This document shows, in pieces, positions 38,358 through 46,606 of a stretch of DNA of 53,941 nucleotides; position 1 is the first letter of the stretch; each line of letters begins with the position of its first letter. This stretch comes from Steroidobacter sp. (GTDB taxonomy: Bacteria; Pseudomonadota; Gammaproteobacteria; Steroidobacterales; Steroidobacteraceae), in NCBI GenBank assembly GCA_025929585.1, contig JAICPY010000020.1, positions 1 through 53,941 on the forward strand, written 5' to 3'. The position numbers and the translations under genes were made by a program. The notes below the pieces were generated by a model. That model searched no databases. It was not told where the DNA came from and saw only the letters and a list, made by a program, of their open reading frames with translations.

Positions 38358-39221
38358 ATGCGCCTCGCACTCCACTCCTCCCGCCTCGCGCTCTTGGCTA
38401 TTCCAATGTGCGTCGCCCTCAACGCTTGGAGCGCACAGACTCGCGAGAACTGCGAACGAGAATTCGCGCCGCGCAGTGGCCAGGCAGGTAAGGACGTGAT
38501 TTGGGTTCCCACACAAGAGGAGCTCGTGATGGCCATGCTCAAGGCGGCGAAAGTCACTCCCAACGATTACGTCGTGGACCTCGGATCCGGTGACGGGCGC
38601 ATACCGATTGCGGCTGCCAAACATTTCGGCGCGAAGGCGCTCGGGCTCGAATACAACCCGCAGATGGTCAAGCTCGCACAATGTAACGTCCGCGCCGAAG
38701 GCCTCACCGGCAAAGTGCAGATTCGAGAAGCGGACATTTTCGAGACGGATTTTCGCGACGCCACCGTAGTCACGATGTATTTGCTGTCCGATCTGAACAT
38801 GAAATTACGCCCCACTATCTTGACGATGAAGCCGGGCACTAGGGTCGTCTCCAACTCCTTCAAAATGGGTGAATGGAGTCCGGATGAGCTCATCGAGCCG
38901 GACAACGGTTACACGCGCGCCTATCTTTGGATCGTGCCTGCGGAGATTGAAGGTGAATGGACATTCAAGAGTGATGGCGGACACTCGCCGTTCGAGTTGC
39001 GCATCGAGCAAGACTTTCAAGAGATCAAGGCCAGTGTGCTCGGCAGCACCGCAGGCTTTACAGTGAAGCAAGCCACGCTGCGCGGAGCGGATGTACAGCT
39101 TGCGATTGCCGATGCGAAAGGCAACGAGCAGACCCTCAAAGGGACCGTCGATGGCGACACGATTCGTTTGAAAGGCACGGTGGCTGGCAAGCCTGCCACG
39201 TATGTGGGGCGACGAAGCTGA
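38358..39221 (+). CDS. SAM methyltransferase-fold protein with an export signal
   Basis: A 287-residue protein with a convincing Sec signal (MRLALHSSRLALLAIPMCVALNAWSAQT) followed by a class I methyltransferase fold: motif I YVVDLGSGDGRI, post-I acidic LGLEYNPQMV, READIFETDF, and TMYLLSDLNMKLRPTIL, like motif IV to V. The last ~90 residues are a separate beta-rich domain (WTFKSDGGHSPFELRIEQ and onward). SAM is not known to be available in the periplasm, so either the signal is not cleaved and the enzyme faces the cytoplasm, or the fold does something else. Neighbours give no clear substrate. Confidence 0.8.
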   Translation: MRLALHSSRLALLAIPMCVALNAWSAQTRENCEREFAPRSGQAGKDVIWVPTQEELVMAMLKAAKVTPNDYVVDLGSGDGRIPIAAAKHFGAKALGLEYNPQMVKLAQCNVRAEGLTGKVQIREADIFETDFRDATVVTMYLLSDLNMKLRPTILTMKPGTRVVSNSFKMGEWSPDELIEPDNGYTRAYLWIVPAEIEGEWTFKSDGGHSPFELRIEQDFQEIKASVLGSTAGFTVKQATLRGADVQLAIADAKGNEQTLKGTVDGDTIRLKGTVAGKPATYVGRRS

Positions 39222-39236
39222 CCCTGTAAGCAGGGC

Positions 39237-39300
39237 GTTGACGGTCAGAAAGCTGCACTCCCGCTGTCAACCGTCAACATGCCGCTGAACTCAGCGGCAT
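39237..39300. repeat. Two short hairpins at a convergent junction
   Basis: The first hairpin has arms GTTGACGG (39237-39244) and CCGTCAAC (39271-39278), with the spacer TCAGAAAGCTGCACTCCCGC typical of the hairpin family. The second is a perfect ATGCCGCTGA/TCAGCGGCAT palindrome (39279-39300). Together they fill the gap between the methyltransferase and amylase gene ends and may end both transcripts, though no T run is present. Confidence 0.8.
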
Positions 39301-39307
39301 TCGGCAT

Positions 39308-41146
39308 TTAGCTAGCATCGACCGCCTTGCAGATCACGAATTCCAAGCCAGGCACGCGAACTCGATAACTTCCCGGCGCAGCGACCTTCGCTTCGCAATT
39401 TCCATGTAAGGAGCTAAAGCCTCGCTCGTCGTAGTCGACTTCAATGATGGCTTCCTGAGGTTGTTTGGAAGTATTGAACACGATGAGAATCTCCTCGTTC
39501 GAGCCGGGGTTCAGGCGGGAGATCGCGAACAAACCTGGAGTTTCACCGAAATGCCTGACGACCTGCCCGCCTGTTCTCAACGCTGAATGCGCTCCTCGAA
39601 GCTTCGCAAGGTCGGCAAACCCCTGAAAGAGCGGATGCTGTCTATCGAAGTTCGCAGCCGCCGTAGAAGCCCTCGTTCCAATCAGGCGATTGTCGTTGTA
39701 GATAGCAACGCGGCTTGCAAACATGTCTTCGCGTGCATCTTGATCGCCACCGTCGCTTACGAAACCCTGCTCATCGCCTGAATAGATCACAGGCACTCCG
39801 CGCATCGTGAACATCATGGCGTGAGCCAGCATCACACGTTTCAATACCTCTTCGTCCGAAGCCTGCGGAAAGGCTCGCTTCACGAATTGCGAGAACCGAC
39901 CAACGTCATGATTGCTGATGAATGTCGGTAACTGCCGCGAGGTCCGCGATCCGTCTTCATATAGCGCATCGGCATTGAAGAGGCGCACGAAGACCTCCGT
40001 CCCGGATTCGCCCGCTACTGTTTGGAGCGCCGCGACTCGAAACGCGAAGTCCAGCACGGAGGGGAGTTTGTCGACCTTCGTCGCGCGTGCCAGCAACGCG
40101 ACATCGAGCTCCTCGGTGAAGACTTCACCGAAGATGTGAAAATTAGGAATGCCGCGAGCGCGTGCTCGTGCAAGCATCGCGGGAACGAATGCCTGCCAAA
40201 ATTCGGGGTTCACGTGCTTGGCCGTATCGATACGAAAACCGTCCACGCCGAACCGGTCGATCCATGCGGCGTAGATCTCGATGAACCCCGCGACCACGCG
40301 GGGGTTCTCAGTCATCAAATCGTCGAGACCCGCGAAATCACCGTGCGTGATGCTCTCGCCTCTGAAACTGGAGTTGCCTCGGTTGTGATACCAGATCGGA
40401 TCGTTCAACCACTGCGGCACTTTGACTTTGGCTTCCGCGGCCGGTACGTAAGGCCGATACGCAAAGTCAGCTCGTTTCAGATTCTTGAAATTCGCCTCGG
40501 TCTGTATGTGATCGCCGAGAAAGCCGGGATTGATGCGCTTTCCACCTACCGCACCTGCAGTTGAGTACGGATACTGACCGCGAGGTCGATACACGCAATC
40601 GTTGTTGGGACATTCGCGATAACGAATCACATCCGCCGTGTGGTTCGTGATGATGTCCATATACACCTTGATGCCCTTCAGGTGCGCAGCATCGACAAAG
40701 GCCTTGAACTCCTCGTTCGTGCCAAAGTGCCGATCGACCGCGCTGAAATCGGTGATCCAGTAGCCGTGATAACCGGCGGACTCCTGATCTTTCGGGCCTT
40801 GAACTGGTTTGTTCTTGAAGATTGGACCGAGCCAGATCGCAGTGATACCCAGTGCTTGGAGGTAATCGAGGCGTGAGGTCAGCCCTTTCAGATCGCCGCC
40901 ATGATAGAAGCCCTTGTGAGCCGGATCGAAGCCCGTCTTGAGCCGATCGCCTTTCAGCCCGCCCGTATCATTGGTCGAATCTCCGTTCTCGAATCGATCC
41001 GGCAGTACGAAGTAAACGATTTCATCTTCGGGTGGGCGATTGCGGAATCGATCCTGAGCAGCCAGAGGCGGCCCGATGAATATCGCCCATAGAGCAAGTG
41101 CAACTGAAGCGATGGCGCGCCCCAGCCAGGAGTCTCGGGAACTCAA
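39308..41146 (-). CDS. GH13 alpha-amylase-type glycoside hydrolase (exported)
   Basis: A secreted GH13 enzyme acting on alpha-1,4-glucans or maltodextrins. The four conserved regions are present (numbered from the chosen start): DIITNH (164-169), GFRIDTAKH with nucleophile Asp307, FGEVF with acid/base Glu341, and FISNHD with Asp414. A signal peptide (GRAIASVALALWAIFIGPPLAAQ) precedes the mature enzyme, and a C-terminal beta domain closes it. The start is uncertain. An in-frame TTG at 41236 overlaps the TonB receptor stop but lies upstream of a terminator hairpin, so I prefer the TTG at 41146, just before the signal segment. The exact specificity (amylase, cyclodextrinase, glucosidase) is not resolved. 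Confidence 0.85.
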   Translation of the reverse strand: MSSRDSWLGRAIASVALALWAIFIGPPLAAQDRFRNRPPEDEIVYFVLPDRFENGDSTNDTGGLKGDRLKTGFDPAHKGFYHGGDLKGLTSRLDYLQALGITAIWLGPIFKNKPVQGPKDQESAGYHGYWITDFSAVDRHFGTNEEFKAFVDAAHLKGIKVYMDIITNHTADVIRYRECPNNDCVYRPRGQYPYSTAGAVGGKRINPGFLGDHIQTEANFKNLKRADFAYRPYVPAAEAKVKVPQWLNDPIWYHNRGNSSFRGESITHGDFAGLDDLMTENPRVVAGFIEIYAAWIDRFGVDGFRIDTAKHVNPEFWQAFVPAMLARARARGIPNFHIFGEVFTEELDVALLARATKVDKLPSVLDFAFRVAALQTVAGESGTEVFVRLFNADALYEDGSRTSRQLPTFISNHDVGRFSQFVKRAFPQASDEEVLKRVMLAHAMMFTMRGVPVIYSGDEQGFVSDGGDQDAREDMFASRVAIYNDNRLIGTRASTAAANFDRQHPLFQGFADLAKLRGAHSALRTGGQVVRHFGETPGLFAISRLNPGSNEEILIVFNTSKQPQEAIIEVDYDERGFSSLHGNCEAKVAAPGSYRVRVPGLEFVICKAVDAS

Positions 41147-41183
41147 ATAGCGCGAGTCACTGCGACAGTGACAATGCGCGTTT

Positions 41184-41215
41184 GAAAAGGACGGGCTCCC
41201 CGGAATGAGAGCCCG
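41184..41215 (-). terminator. Intrinsic terminator between TonB receptor and amylase genes
   Basis: On the minus strand an eight-base stem ACGGGCTC/GAGCCCGT with a nine-base loop is followed by CCTTTTC, starting 18 bases past the receptor stop. It would end or reduce transcription into the amylase gene. Confidence 0.7.
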
Positions 41216-41232
41216 TTTAGTTCTACAGTCGC

Positions 41233-44100
41233 TCAAAGCTTGTAGTTCAGACCTAAGAGGATCTGACGTCCGTACTCCTGATAGTCCTGCTGTCGAGCTT
41301 CCGATACCGCATAGGCGATGTACGGTTCGTTCGTGACGTTATTGACTTGGAACAGCAGCGATAGCCCGTCCAATACGCCTGGACCGAATTCATAGCCCAA
41401 TTGCAGATCGGTGATCTGATCTCCTTGCACGTACTTGAGTGCTCGATCATTGGCGAAGTTAGTCACTTCGCCGATGTATTCGGAACGCGCTCTGGTCGCA
41501 ACCCGCGCGGAGAAGCCCGCCCGTTCATAGTATAAAGTGGCACTCCAAACGGTTTCCGACAGTCCCGGAAGCGGAATATCGCCCAGGCCATTCCCAGTCA
41601 GAAAGTTGTTTCCGGGAGGATCTTCGATCTCTATGCCGCTCTCGGTGCGCGAGATACTCAGAATGGTTCCGAACCCTTCTAGCACGTCCGAGAACAGCTC
41701 TCCCGTGAGCGACACGGCAAACTCGACTCCTTTGAGATCTCCGCCACTGCCATTAATTGGCTGCGAGAAGGACCCAATCGTCTCAGGCGTCACCCCAGGA
41801 GCGAAGTATCCGGGCGGAAGCGTAGCCAGGAATTCGGAGAAGTCGTAGTCGCCATTTGTCTGGTTGTAGATGTACGTCTTCAGATCTTTGTAGAACGCGG
41901 CCAACGACACATAGGCATTAGTGCCGAAGTACCGCTCGTACGAAAGGTCGAATGCGTTTGCGAGCCAAGGATCGAGGTGCGGATTTCCTCCTGAACCTCC
42001 AGGTCTTCCCGTTGCGCCATCGTAGCCAAATTCACTGGATGCCTTGAGTTGATCCATGCGCGGGCGGGCCATTTCTCGCGCTACGCCGACTCGCACAGCC
42101 TGCTGGTCCGGCAACAAAAACGCTAGATTGATCGCAGGCAGAATTTCGGTGAACTTCTTGCCTTCGCTAAGCGGGACTACGGTGTTTGCGGCGTTATCTT
42201 TATAGAAGGCATCCGAGCTCTGATCCGTCTCGACGATCTGAACACCAATGTTGCCTCGGAGCGTGACCGTGTCCGAAAGGTCTCGATCGAGGTTGCCCTT
42301 AAGGAAAGCAGTGCCGACCTTCTCCTGCACCGTCCAATTCTTGCCGATGAGATAGTCGAAACCCGGCGTCGTGGGAGTTCCATAGACGATGGGTTGATAG
42401 TTGTCCCTCAAGACTCCCATCACATCCCACGCGAGGACGTGTCCTGCTCCGGCGTAGTTCAAGTTCGTCGGTCGCAACAGGTTGCGTGGATCTACCTGGA
42501 AGTATCCATTCCCAATCGTGGACAGCGAGCCTTCCGGCTGATCTTTGTCTTTCTCGCGATCAGCGTAGTTCACCCCTACGCGCCACTCTGAGAACCAACC
42601 TTCCATGGTGCGCGCCACATCGAAACGAGCCGAGGTCAGCTCGTCGGTAACGCGCGGTATCTTGCTGTAGCCTGCACCGTAGATCGTGGGTCCCACCTGA
42701 ACGTTCGTGGGATCGGCGTAGTCCAGGCCGAAACTCAAGCGTGGCATGTCTTCGTTTCGCAGCAGGAATTGTCCCGTGTCGTAGATATTACGGGGGCTTC
42801 CTTCCGGGGCAGATTGCAGTGGCGCGTACTGAGCGTTGGTCTCGTACTGCTCCTCTTCGCGAGTGGCTTTCGAATAGCTCACGTCACCAACGAATGTCCA
42901 CTCCCCAACGGACCACTCGTTGTTCCAACCTCCAGCTACGATCTCGTCTTCGACCTTGAACAGGAAGTTCCGAACCAGCGGTACGCGCTGGTTCAGCGTC
43001 GCTGCGACCACAGTATTGTCGCGGATTGTCGGATTGGAATATCCGAAGACCGTGCCGTTCGGGAATGTGCCGTCACAGCATGGCGCAGGATAGTCACTGA
43101 GGCTTACCTCCAAGCTTCGCGCGTTGTCCTCTTGCTCTCGCTTGGTGTAATACAGATCCAGAATGCTCGTGAAAGAATCGCTCGGACTCCATTGGAGCGC
43201 AGCCATGGCGCCATTGCGGCGGTTCTCGCCCATGTCCGTGCGGACCTTCATACCGTTGGTGACGAAGACTTCCGGTCCCACGCCCGGATTTACGATACCC
43301 GTTGGATTGTTGGGACCTGCTGATGGCGTGCCGTTCGCGTGCCACGGTTCGTAGGTGCCCGCACCTCTCGTCGCCAGGGGAGATACGAGGCGTGCAAACC
43401 CAAACGTCACTCCCAAGCGATCGTCGAAGAACTGATCGATGTACGAGAAGCTTGCGCGATAACCAGTGTCCTCCGAATCAGCTCCCAAATCGTCGTGTGA
43501 GTTCTGCTCGCCGCGAATATTGAATACAACCGCGCGCCTGCCGAAATCGAGCGGCCGCGTCGTTCGCAAGTCGATCGTACCCGCCAAGCCCTGGCCGACT
43601 AGCTGCGCGTCCGGTGTTTTATAGACGACGACTGCGCTGAGCAACTCAGAAGGGTACTGGTCGAACTCGATACTACGGTTGTCTCCGGTACTGACCTGCT
43701 CACGACCATTCAGGAGCGCGGTCGTGAAACCGGGATCCGTGCCGCGAAGACTCACCGCGGATGCACGGCCTTCAGCACGTTGGGACGTCAGGCCAGGAAG
43801 CCGAGATATGGAATCCGCAATGCTCGTATCCGGGAGCTTGCCGATATCTTCGGCTGAGATAGCCTCGACAATACTACTGGATTCCCGCTTTAACTCGATT
43901 GCATCCTCGATGCCGGCTCGAATACCCGTGACAACAACGGTATCGATGCTGCCCTCATCTGTTGTGGCGGGTGACGACGTTGCCGTTCCCTGCGCTGCGG
44001 CGGATCCCGCAATGCCGAGAAGCAAGGCGATTGAACCTGTGCTCAACGGCGTTGCAAGTGCAACGGCGCGTGCAATTCGAGAATCCTTCGAACTCTTCAC
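41233..44100 (-). CDS. TonB-dependent outer-membrane receptor (carbohydrate type)
   Basis: A 955-residue receptor of the large Xanthomonas/Caulobacter type that imports oligosaccharides with energy from TonB. Signal peptide (GSIALLLGIAGSAAAQ), TonB box (DTVVVTG), plug domain (LPDTSIADSISRLPGL, LRGTDPGF, LDGR-like LLNGRE) and a long barrel ending GRQILLGLNYKL are all visible. The start is a GTG with GGGGGAT eight bases upstream; the frame runs on to 44178 without such a site. The gene lies between the CE15 esterase and the GH13 gene on one strand, so the cargo is probably a xylan- or starch-derived oligosaccharide. An ATACGTAT palindrome lies upstream at 44256-44263. Confidence 0.95.
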   Translation of the reverse strand: MKSSKDSRIARAVALATPLSTGSIALLLGIAGSAAAQGTATSSPATTDEGSIDTVVVTGIRAGIEDAIELKRESSSIVEAISAEDIGKLPDTSIADSISRLPGLTSQRAEGRASAVSLRGTDPGFTTALLNGREQVSTGDNRSIEFDQYPSELLSAVVVYKTPDAQLVGQGLAGTIDLRTTRPLDFGRRAVVFNIRGEQNSHDDLGADSEDTGYRASFSYIDQFFDDRLGVTFGFARLVSPLATRGAGTYEPWHANGTPSAGPNNPTGIVNPGVGPEVFVTNGMKVRTDMGENRRNGAMAALQWSPSDSFTSILDLYYTKREQEDNARSLEVSLSDYPAPCCDGTFPNGTVFGYSNPTIRDNTVVAATLNQRVPLVRNFLFKVEDEIVAGGWNNEWSVGEWTFVGDVSYSKATREEEQYETNAQYAPLQSAPEGSPRNIYDTGQFLLRNEDMPRLSFGLDYADPTNVQVGPTIYGAGYSKIPRVTDELTSARFDVARTMEGWFSEWRVGVNYADREKDKDQPEGSLSTIGNGYFQVDPRNLLRPTNLNYAGAGHVLAWDVMGVLRDNYQPIVYGTPTTPGFDYLIGKNWTVQEKVGTAFLKGNLDRDLSDTVTLRGNIGVQIVETDQSSDAFYKDNAANTVVPLSEGKKFTEILPAINLAFLLPDQQAVRVGVAREMARPRMDQLKASSEFGYDGATGRPGGSGGNPHLDPWLANAFDLSYERYFGTNAYVSLAAFYKDLKTYIYNQTNGDYDFSEFLATLPPGYFAPGVTPETIGSFSQPINGSGGDLKGVEFAVSLTGELFSDVLEGFGTILSISRTESGIEIEDPPGNNFLTGNGLGDIPLPGLSETVWSATLYYERAGFSARVATRARSEYIGEVTNFANDRALKYVQGDQITDLQLGYEFGPGVLDGLSLLFQVNNVTNEPYIAYAVSEARQQDYQEYGRQILLGLNYKL

Positions 44101-44375
44101 GTGACATCCCCCTGTAGTTATAGATGATGCTCGGCGCCGGGAAATCTTGCGATTGCCGGTCGTGCGTTCATTCCGCACGCAACATTGCGCCTTTCGCTCG
44201 TCTCAATAGTGGGGAGAATCGTAGGAGAGCGGCATCCGTGCGGACAATGCGCTGCATACGTATTCATGTCATGCAAGACACTTTTTTGCCGAACCATGGA
44301 AGGCGATTGAACATCGTCCGACCCGTGCTGCTGCTGTCGGCGAACAGCAACCTTGTATACGGACCGCCTGCGAGA

Positions 44376-45758
44376 TTATTCGAAGTAGCGGCTCGCGAAC
44401 TGAATGAACGCTGGCCAGTTTGGTCCGGCCGTGTGTCCTTCCGTGTGTTGCCGGTACGCGATGTCGCCTTCGATGAGCGTAGTGCCGATGGGAGGGAATT
44501 CAGTCGTTCCCAAATCGCGCTTGCCCAACAGTTTGTACACAGGACCTGCGTGCGCAGCGGCCAGGAACATACCCTTGGCATCCACCCAGCCGTCGCCGTT
44601 TGTCGCACCCGCACCGATGAACACTGGACGCGGTGCACACAAGGCTATGAGCTCGTGTGAATCCACAGGTAAATCTTTCCATGTGAGCGGGCCTGCGTAC
44701 TTCAAATAGTTGCCGGCCATCCAGTGATACTCGCCGGCCCCAGCGACGTTCTCGACGATCTCTCCGAAATTGCGCCGGTGCAGTTTTGCGCCGCCTGCTC
44801 CAGACGAGCTTACATAGGCAATTGCGAATCGCGGGTCATCCGCCATGGCGACCAGCACCGCTTTGCCGTAGCGAGAATGACCAGCCAAGCCCACGCGCTT
44901 CGCATCCACCGCCGAGTCGGTGGCGAAATAGTCCAATGCGCGACTGGCACCCCAACCCCATGCTCGCAGCGCGCCCCAGTCATCGAGCTTGCGCGGCTGC
45001 CCGTTGTTCACGAGACCGATAATCCCTTGCGTAAGTCCCGCACCGTTGTCGGGTTGAATAGAAACCGGGATCAACGTCGCGAAACCCCACCCTTTCGCCA
45101 AGACTTGCTGCTGCCAATCATGGGCCGTTGCACGTATTCGCTCGACGAATGCGGGATCCGCGGTCGGTGGGAAGACGAATTGCAATTCCATGATGACGGG
45201 TACGCCTGCCTTCGCATTCGCCGGTGTCGTGACATTCAATTGAATGTCGACGTTCACCAGCGGATACGACGCGTTGTCGACCTGTCCTAGCAATTGCTTG
45301 GTGAGCACCGACACATCGCCGTGCTTTTCAATGCGTTGCTCTACGATTTCCCAGTTCACCTTCGGCGTCTTCGACGGCGTCCTTCCAAATACTTCGCGGT
45401 CGAAGTCTTCGACGATCTGCGGACGGCGCAGAAGCCACCAATCCTTCGCGCTCGTGATCTTCTTCCCATCCTTGGTCGTCAGCGGATCGGGCAACTCCGG
45501 AAAGGGATTCGCCTTGGATTCATCGTAGTTCGCAGCGTTCGGTGCATCCGGATCTCTACCATTCGCGCCAGGCCGAAGCTCAGTGATGCCGAGGAGCTGC
45601 ATCATTCGCCGATGATCCTCTTCCGCAGTGAGTGATACAGGCGGCGGCAAAGCCGCACTCGCCGAAGGCGATCGAGACTCGGCCGCCGAAACTGCTGCGC
45701 TCACTCCAAGGCACACGATCGCGACACGCAAAGCTGTCAGCACAAAGAAATGGCGCAT
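44376..45758 (-). CDS. CE15 glucuronoyl esterase-like hydrolase
   Basis: A 460-residue secreted alpha/beta hydrolase resembling carbohydrate esterase family 15, which splits esters between lignin alcohols and glucuronic acid of xylan. The nucleophile motif is GHSRYGKA with Ser295, and a C-terminal HTEGHTAGPNWPAF supplies the histidine. The family's ESGAGG box reads SSSGAGGAKLHRR here, so the acid seen in fungal enzymes is replaced; some bacterial members use an acid in the other canonical place, possibly an Asp in GDGWVDAKG. Start: ATG at 45758, giving the signal peptide FFVLTALRVAIVCLGVSAAVSA. It is followed downstream by the TonB receptor gene on the same strand. Confidence 0.85.
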   Translation of the reverse strand: MRHFFVLTALRVAIVCLGVSAAVSAAESRSPSASAALPPPVSLTAEEDHRRMMQLLGITELRPGANGRDPDAPNAANYDESKANPFPELPDPLTTKDGKKITSAKDWWLLRRPQIVEDFDREVFGRTPSKTPKVNWEIVEQRIEKHGDVSVLTKQLLGQVDNASYPLVNVDIQLNVTTPANAKAGVPVIMELQFVFPPTADPAFVERIRATAHDWQQQVLAKGWGFATLIPVSIQPDNGAGLTQGIIGLVNNGQPRKLDDWGALRAWGWGASRALDYFATDSAVDAKRVGLAGHSRYGKAVLVAMADDPRFAIAYVSSSGAGGAKLHRRNFGEIVENVAGAGEYHWMAGNYLKYAGPLTWKDLPVDSHELIALCAPRPVFIGAGATNGDGWVDAKGMFLAAAHAGPVYKLLGKRDLGTTEFPPIGTTLIEGDIAYRQHTEGHTAGPNWPAFIQFASRYFE

Positions 45759-45788
45759 AGGTACGTCCAAAACGACTCTGAAGGAAGT

Positions 45789-45835
45789 GGTTGACGGTTG
45801 ACAGCCAGAAAAGCCCCCTACTCTCGCTGTCAACC
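45789..45835. repeat. Short hairpin with TTGACGG-type arms
   Basis: Perfect ten-base arms GGTTGACAGC (45796-45805) and GCTGTCAACC (45826-45835), with CAGAAAAGC between them. An extra TTGACGG precedes the left arm. It lies just upstream of the esterase start, an exception to the usual placement at gene ends. Confidence 0.85.
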
Positions 45836-46042
45836 CTTTGAAGCGATTGTGCCTGTGTATGCGGAAATTGCCGCGAAGAAACGTCATTCAAGCGATGCGA
45901 CTGACCGATTTTCTTCGCCGTTTACCGGCTCCTGACCGCGGCTCACCGGTAGCAAGACTTAGAGCTGTAACCCTACGCCAGGCTGCTGTGTCTAACGACT
46001 AACCGCCGCAATAACGCGGCATTGAAACGGAAGGAGAAGATC

Positions 46043-46195
46043 ATGTTTGCCGTCACCGAATTCAGCAGGAACGTACAGCGCGCCGTTTGCCTGCTGATGT
46101 CCGCTGTCATCGTTGCCGCTAGTCTGAGTCTAGGCGCCTACGGAGCAAACGCTGCTCTGCACGACACTCAGTACACGGTGACGGTGCATTACTAA
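46043..46195 (+). CDS. Small exported or membrane protein (50 residues)
   Basis: A 50-residue frame, MFAVTEFSRNVQRAVCLLMSAV and onward, with a hydrophobic stretch (LLMSAVIVAASLSLGAYGANA) that reads as a signal peptide or single membrane helix, and a short tail ending TVTVHY. AAGGAG lies just before the ATG, one of the best ribosome binding sites in the window. No family recognised. It lies upstream of the PspC-domain gene on the same strand, separated by a hairpin repeat, and may be expressed with it. Envelope stress would fit this context, but this is inference. Confidence 0.65.
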   Translation: MFAVTEFSRNVQRAVCLLMSAVIVAASLSLGAYGANAALHDTQYTVTVHY

Positions 46196-46204
46196 GATCA
46201 AACT

Positions 46205-46250
46205 GGTCAGCGGTTAGCGGTTGGCGGTTAGAAAGCCGTGCCGCTGACCG
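46205..46250. repeat. Short hairpin with GCGGTTA-type arms
   Basis: Arms GGTCAGCGG (46205-46213) and CCGCTGACC (46241-46249) enclose extra GCGGTTAGCGGTTGGCGGTTA words and a TAGAAAGCCG spacer. It sits between two small plus-strand genes. Confidence 0.8.
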
Positions 46251-46271
46251 CACCTAGGAGAGATATAAGAT

Positions 46272-46499
46272 ATGACTGCCCAAGGAGAGCTCCAACTAAT
46301 GACACGCTCCAACGCGCCGCTCAGGCGCTCGCGTTCCAATCGAATGATTGCCGGTGTCATCGCGGGGTTCGCCCGCTATGTCGGCATGGACGTCTCGCTC
46401 GCTCGAGTGCTGTACGTGCTGATCTCGATCTTCTCGGCGGCGTTCCCGGGAATCCTCGTGTACATCATCATGTGGATTTTGGTGCCGGAGGAAGAGTGA
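46272..46499 (+). CDS. PspC-domain small membrane protein
   Basis: A 75-residue protein almost entirely made of one PspC domain: LRRSRSNRMIAGVIAGFARYVGMD, then SLARVLYVLISIFSAAFPGILVYIIMWILVPEEE. The hydrophobic segment is a membrane helix, and the acidic end is typical. PspC proteins are linked to phage-shock and envelope-stress control. Stand-alone short forms without PspA or PspB nearby are common, and their role is unclear. AGGAG precedes the ATG at a slightly long distance; a second ATG nine codons in also has AAGGAG and might be the true start. Confidence 0.88.
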   Translation: MTAQGELQLMTRSNAPLRRSRSNRMIAGVIAGFARYVGMDVSLARVLYVLISIFSAAFPGILVYIIMWILVPEEE

Positions 46500-46510
46500 A
46501 CGCTAGCGGA

Positions 46511-46596
46511 TAATGACTAGGGGGTAGGGGGTAGTAAGAGTGCAGAGCGTCGCGGTCCGATGCCTTGTTCTTGCTACCCCCTACCCCCTAATCATT
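46511..46596. repeat. Inverted repeat with GGGGTAG-type arms
   Basis: The left arm, 46511-46538, includes GGGGGTAGGGGGTAGTAAG, and the right arm, 46570-46596, includes CTTGCTACCCCCTACCCCC. The match is near perfect over about 27 bases. GTGCAGAGC lies in the spacer. It fills the gap between the convergent pspC-like and GH43 genes and ends beside a CCCCCCTTTTT run. Confidence 0.9.
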
Positions 46597-46606
46597 ACCC
46601 CCCTTT

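Noticed and set aside
38204-38563. Longer start for the 68-residue hypothetical protein
   Set aside because: The extra 120 codons overlap the methyltransferase start antisense; GGGAGATGG sits right before the internal ATG.
41147-41236. TTG start for the amylase overlapping the receptor stop
   Set aside because: It would place an intrinsic terminator inside the coding region and add 30 residues before the signal peptide.
44124-44660. 178-residue plus-strand gene upstream of the TonB receptor
   Set aside because: Mostly antisense to the CE15 esterase, with no recognisable domain.
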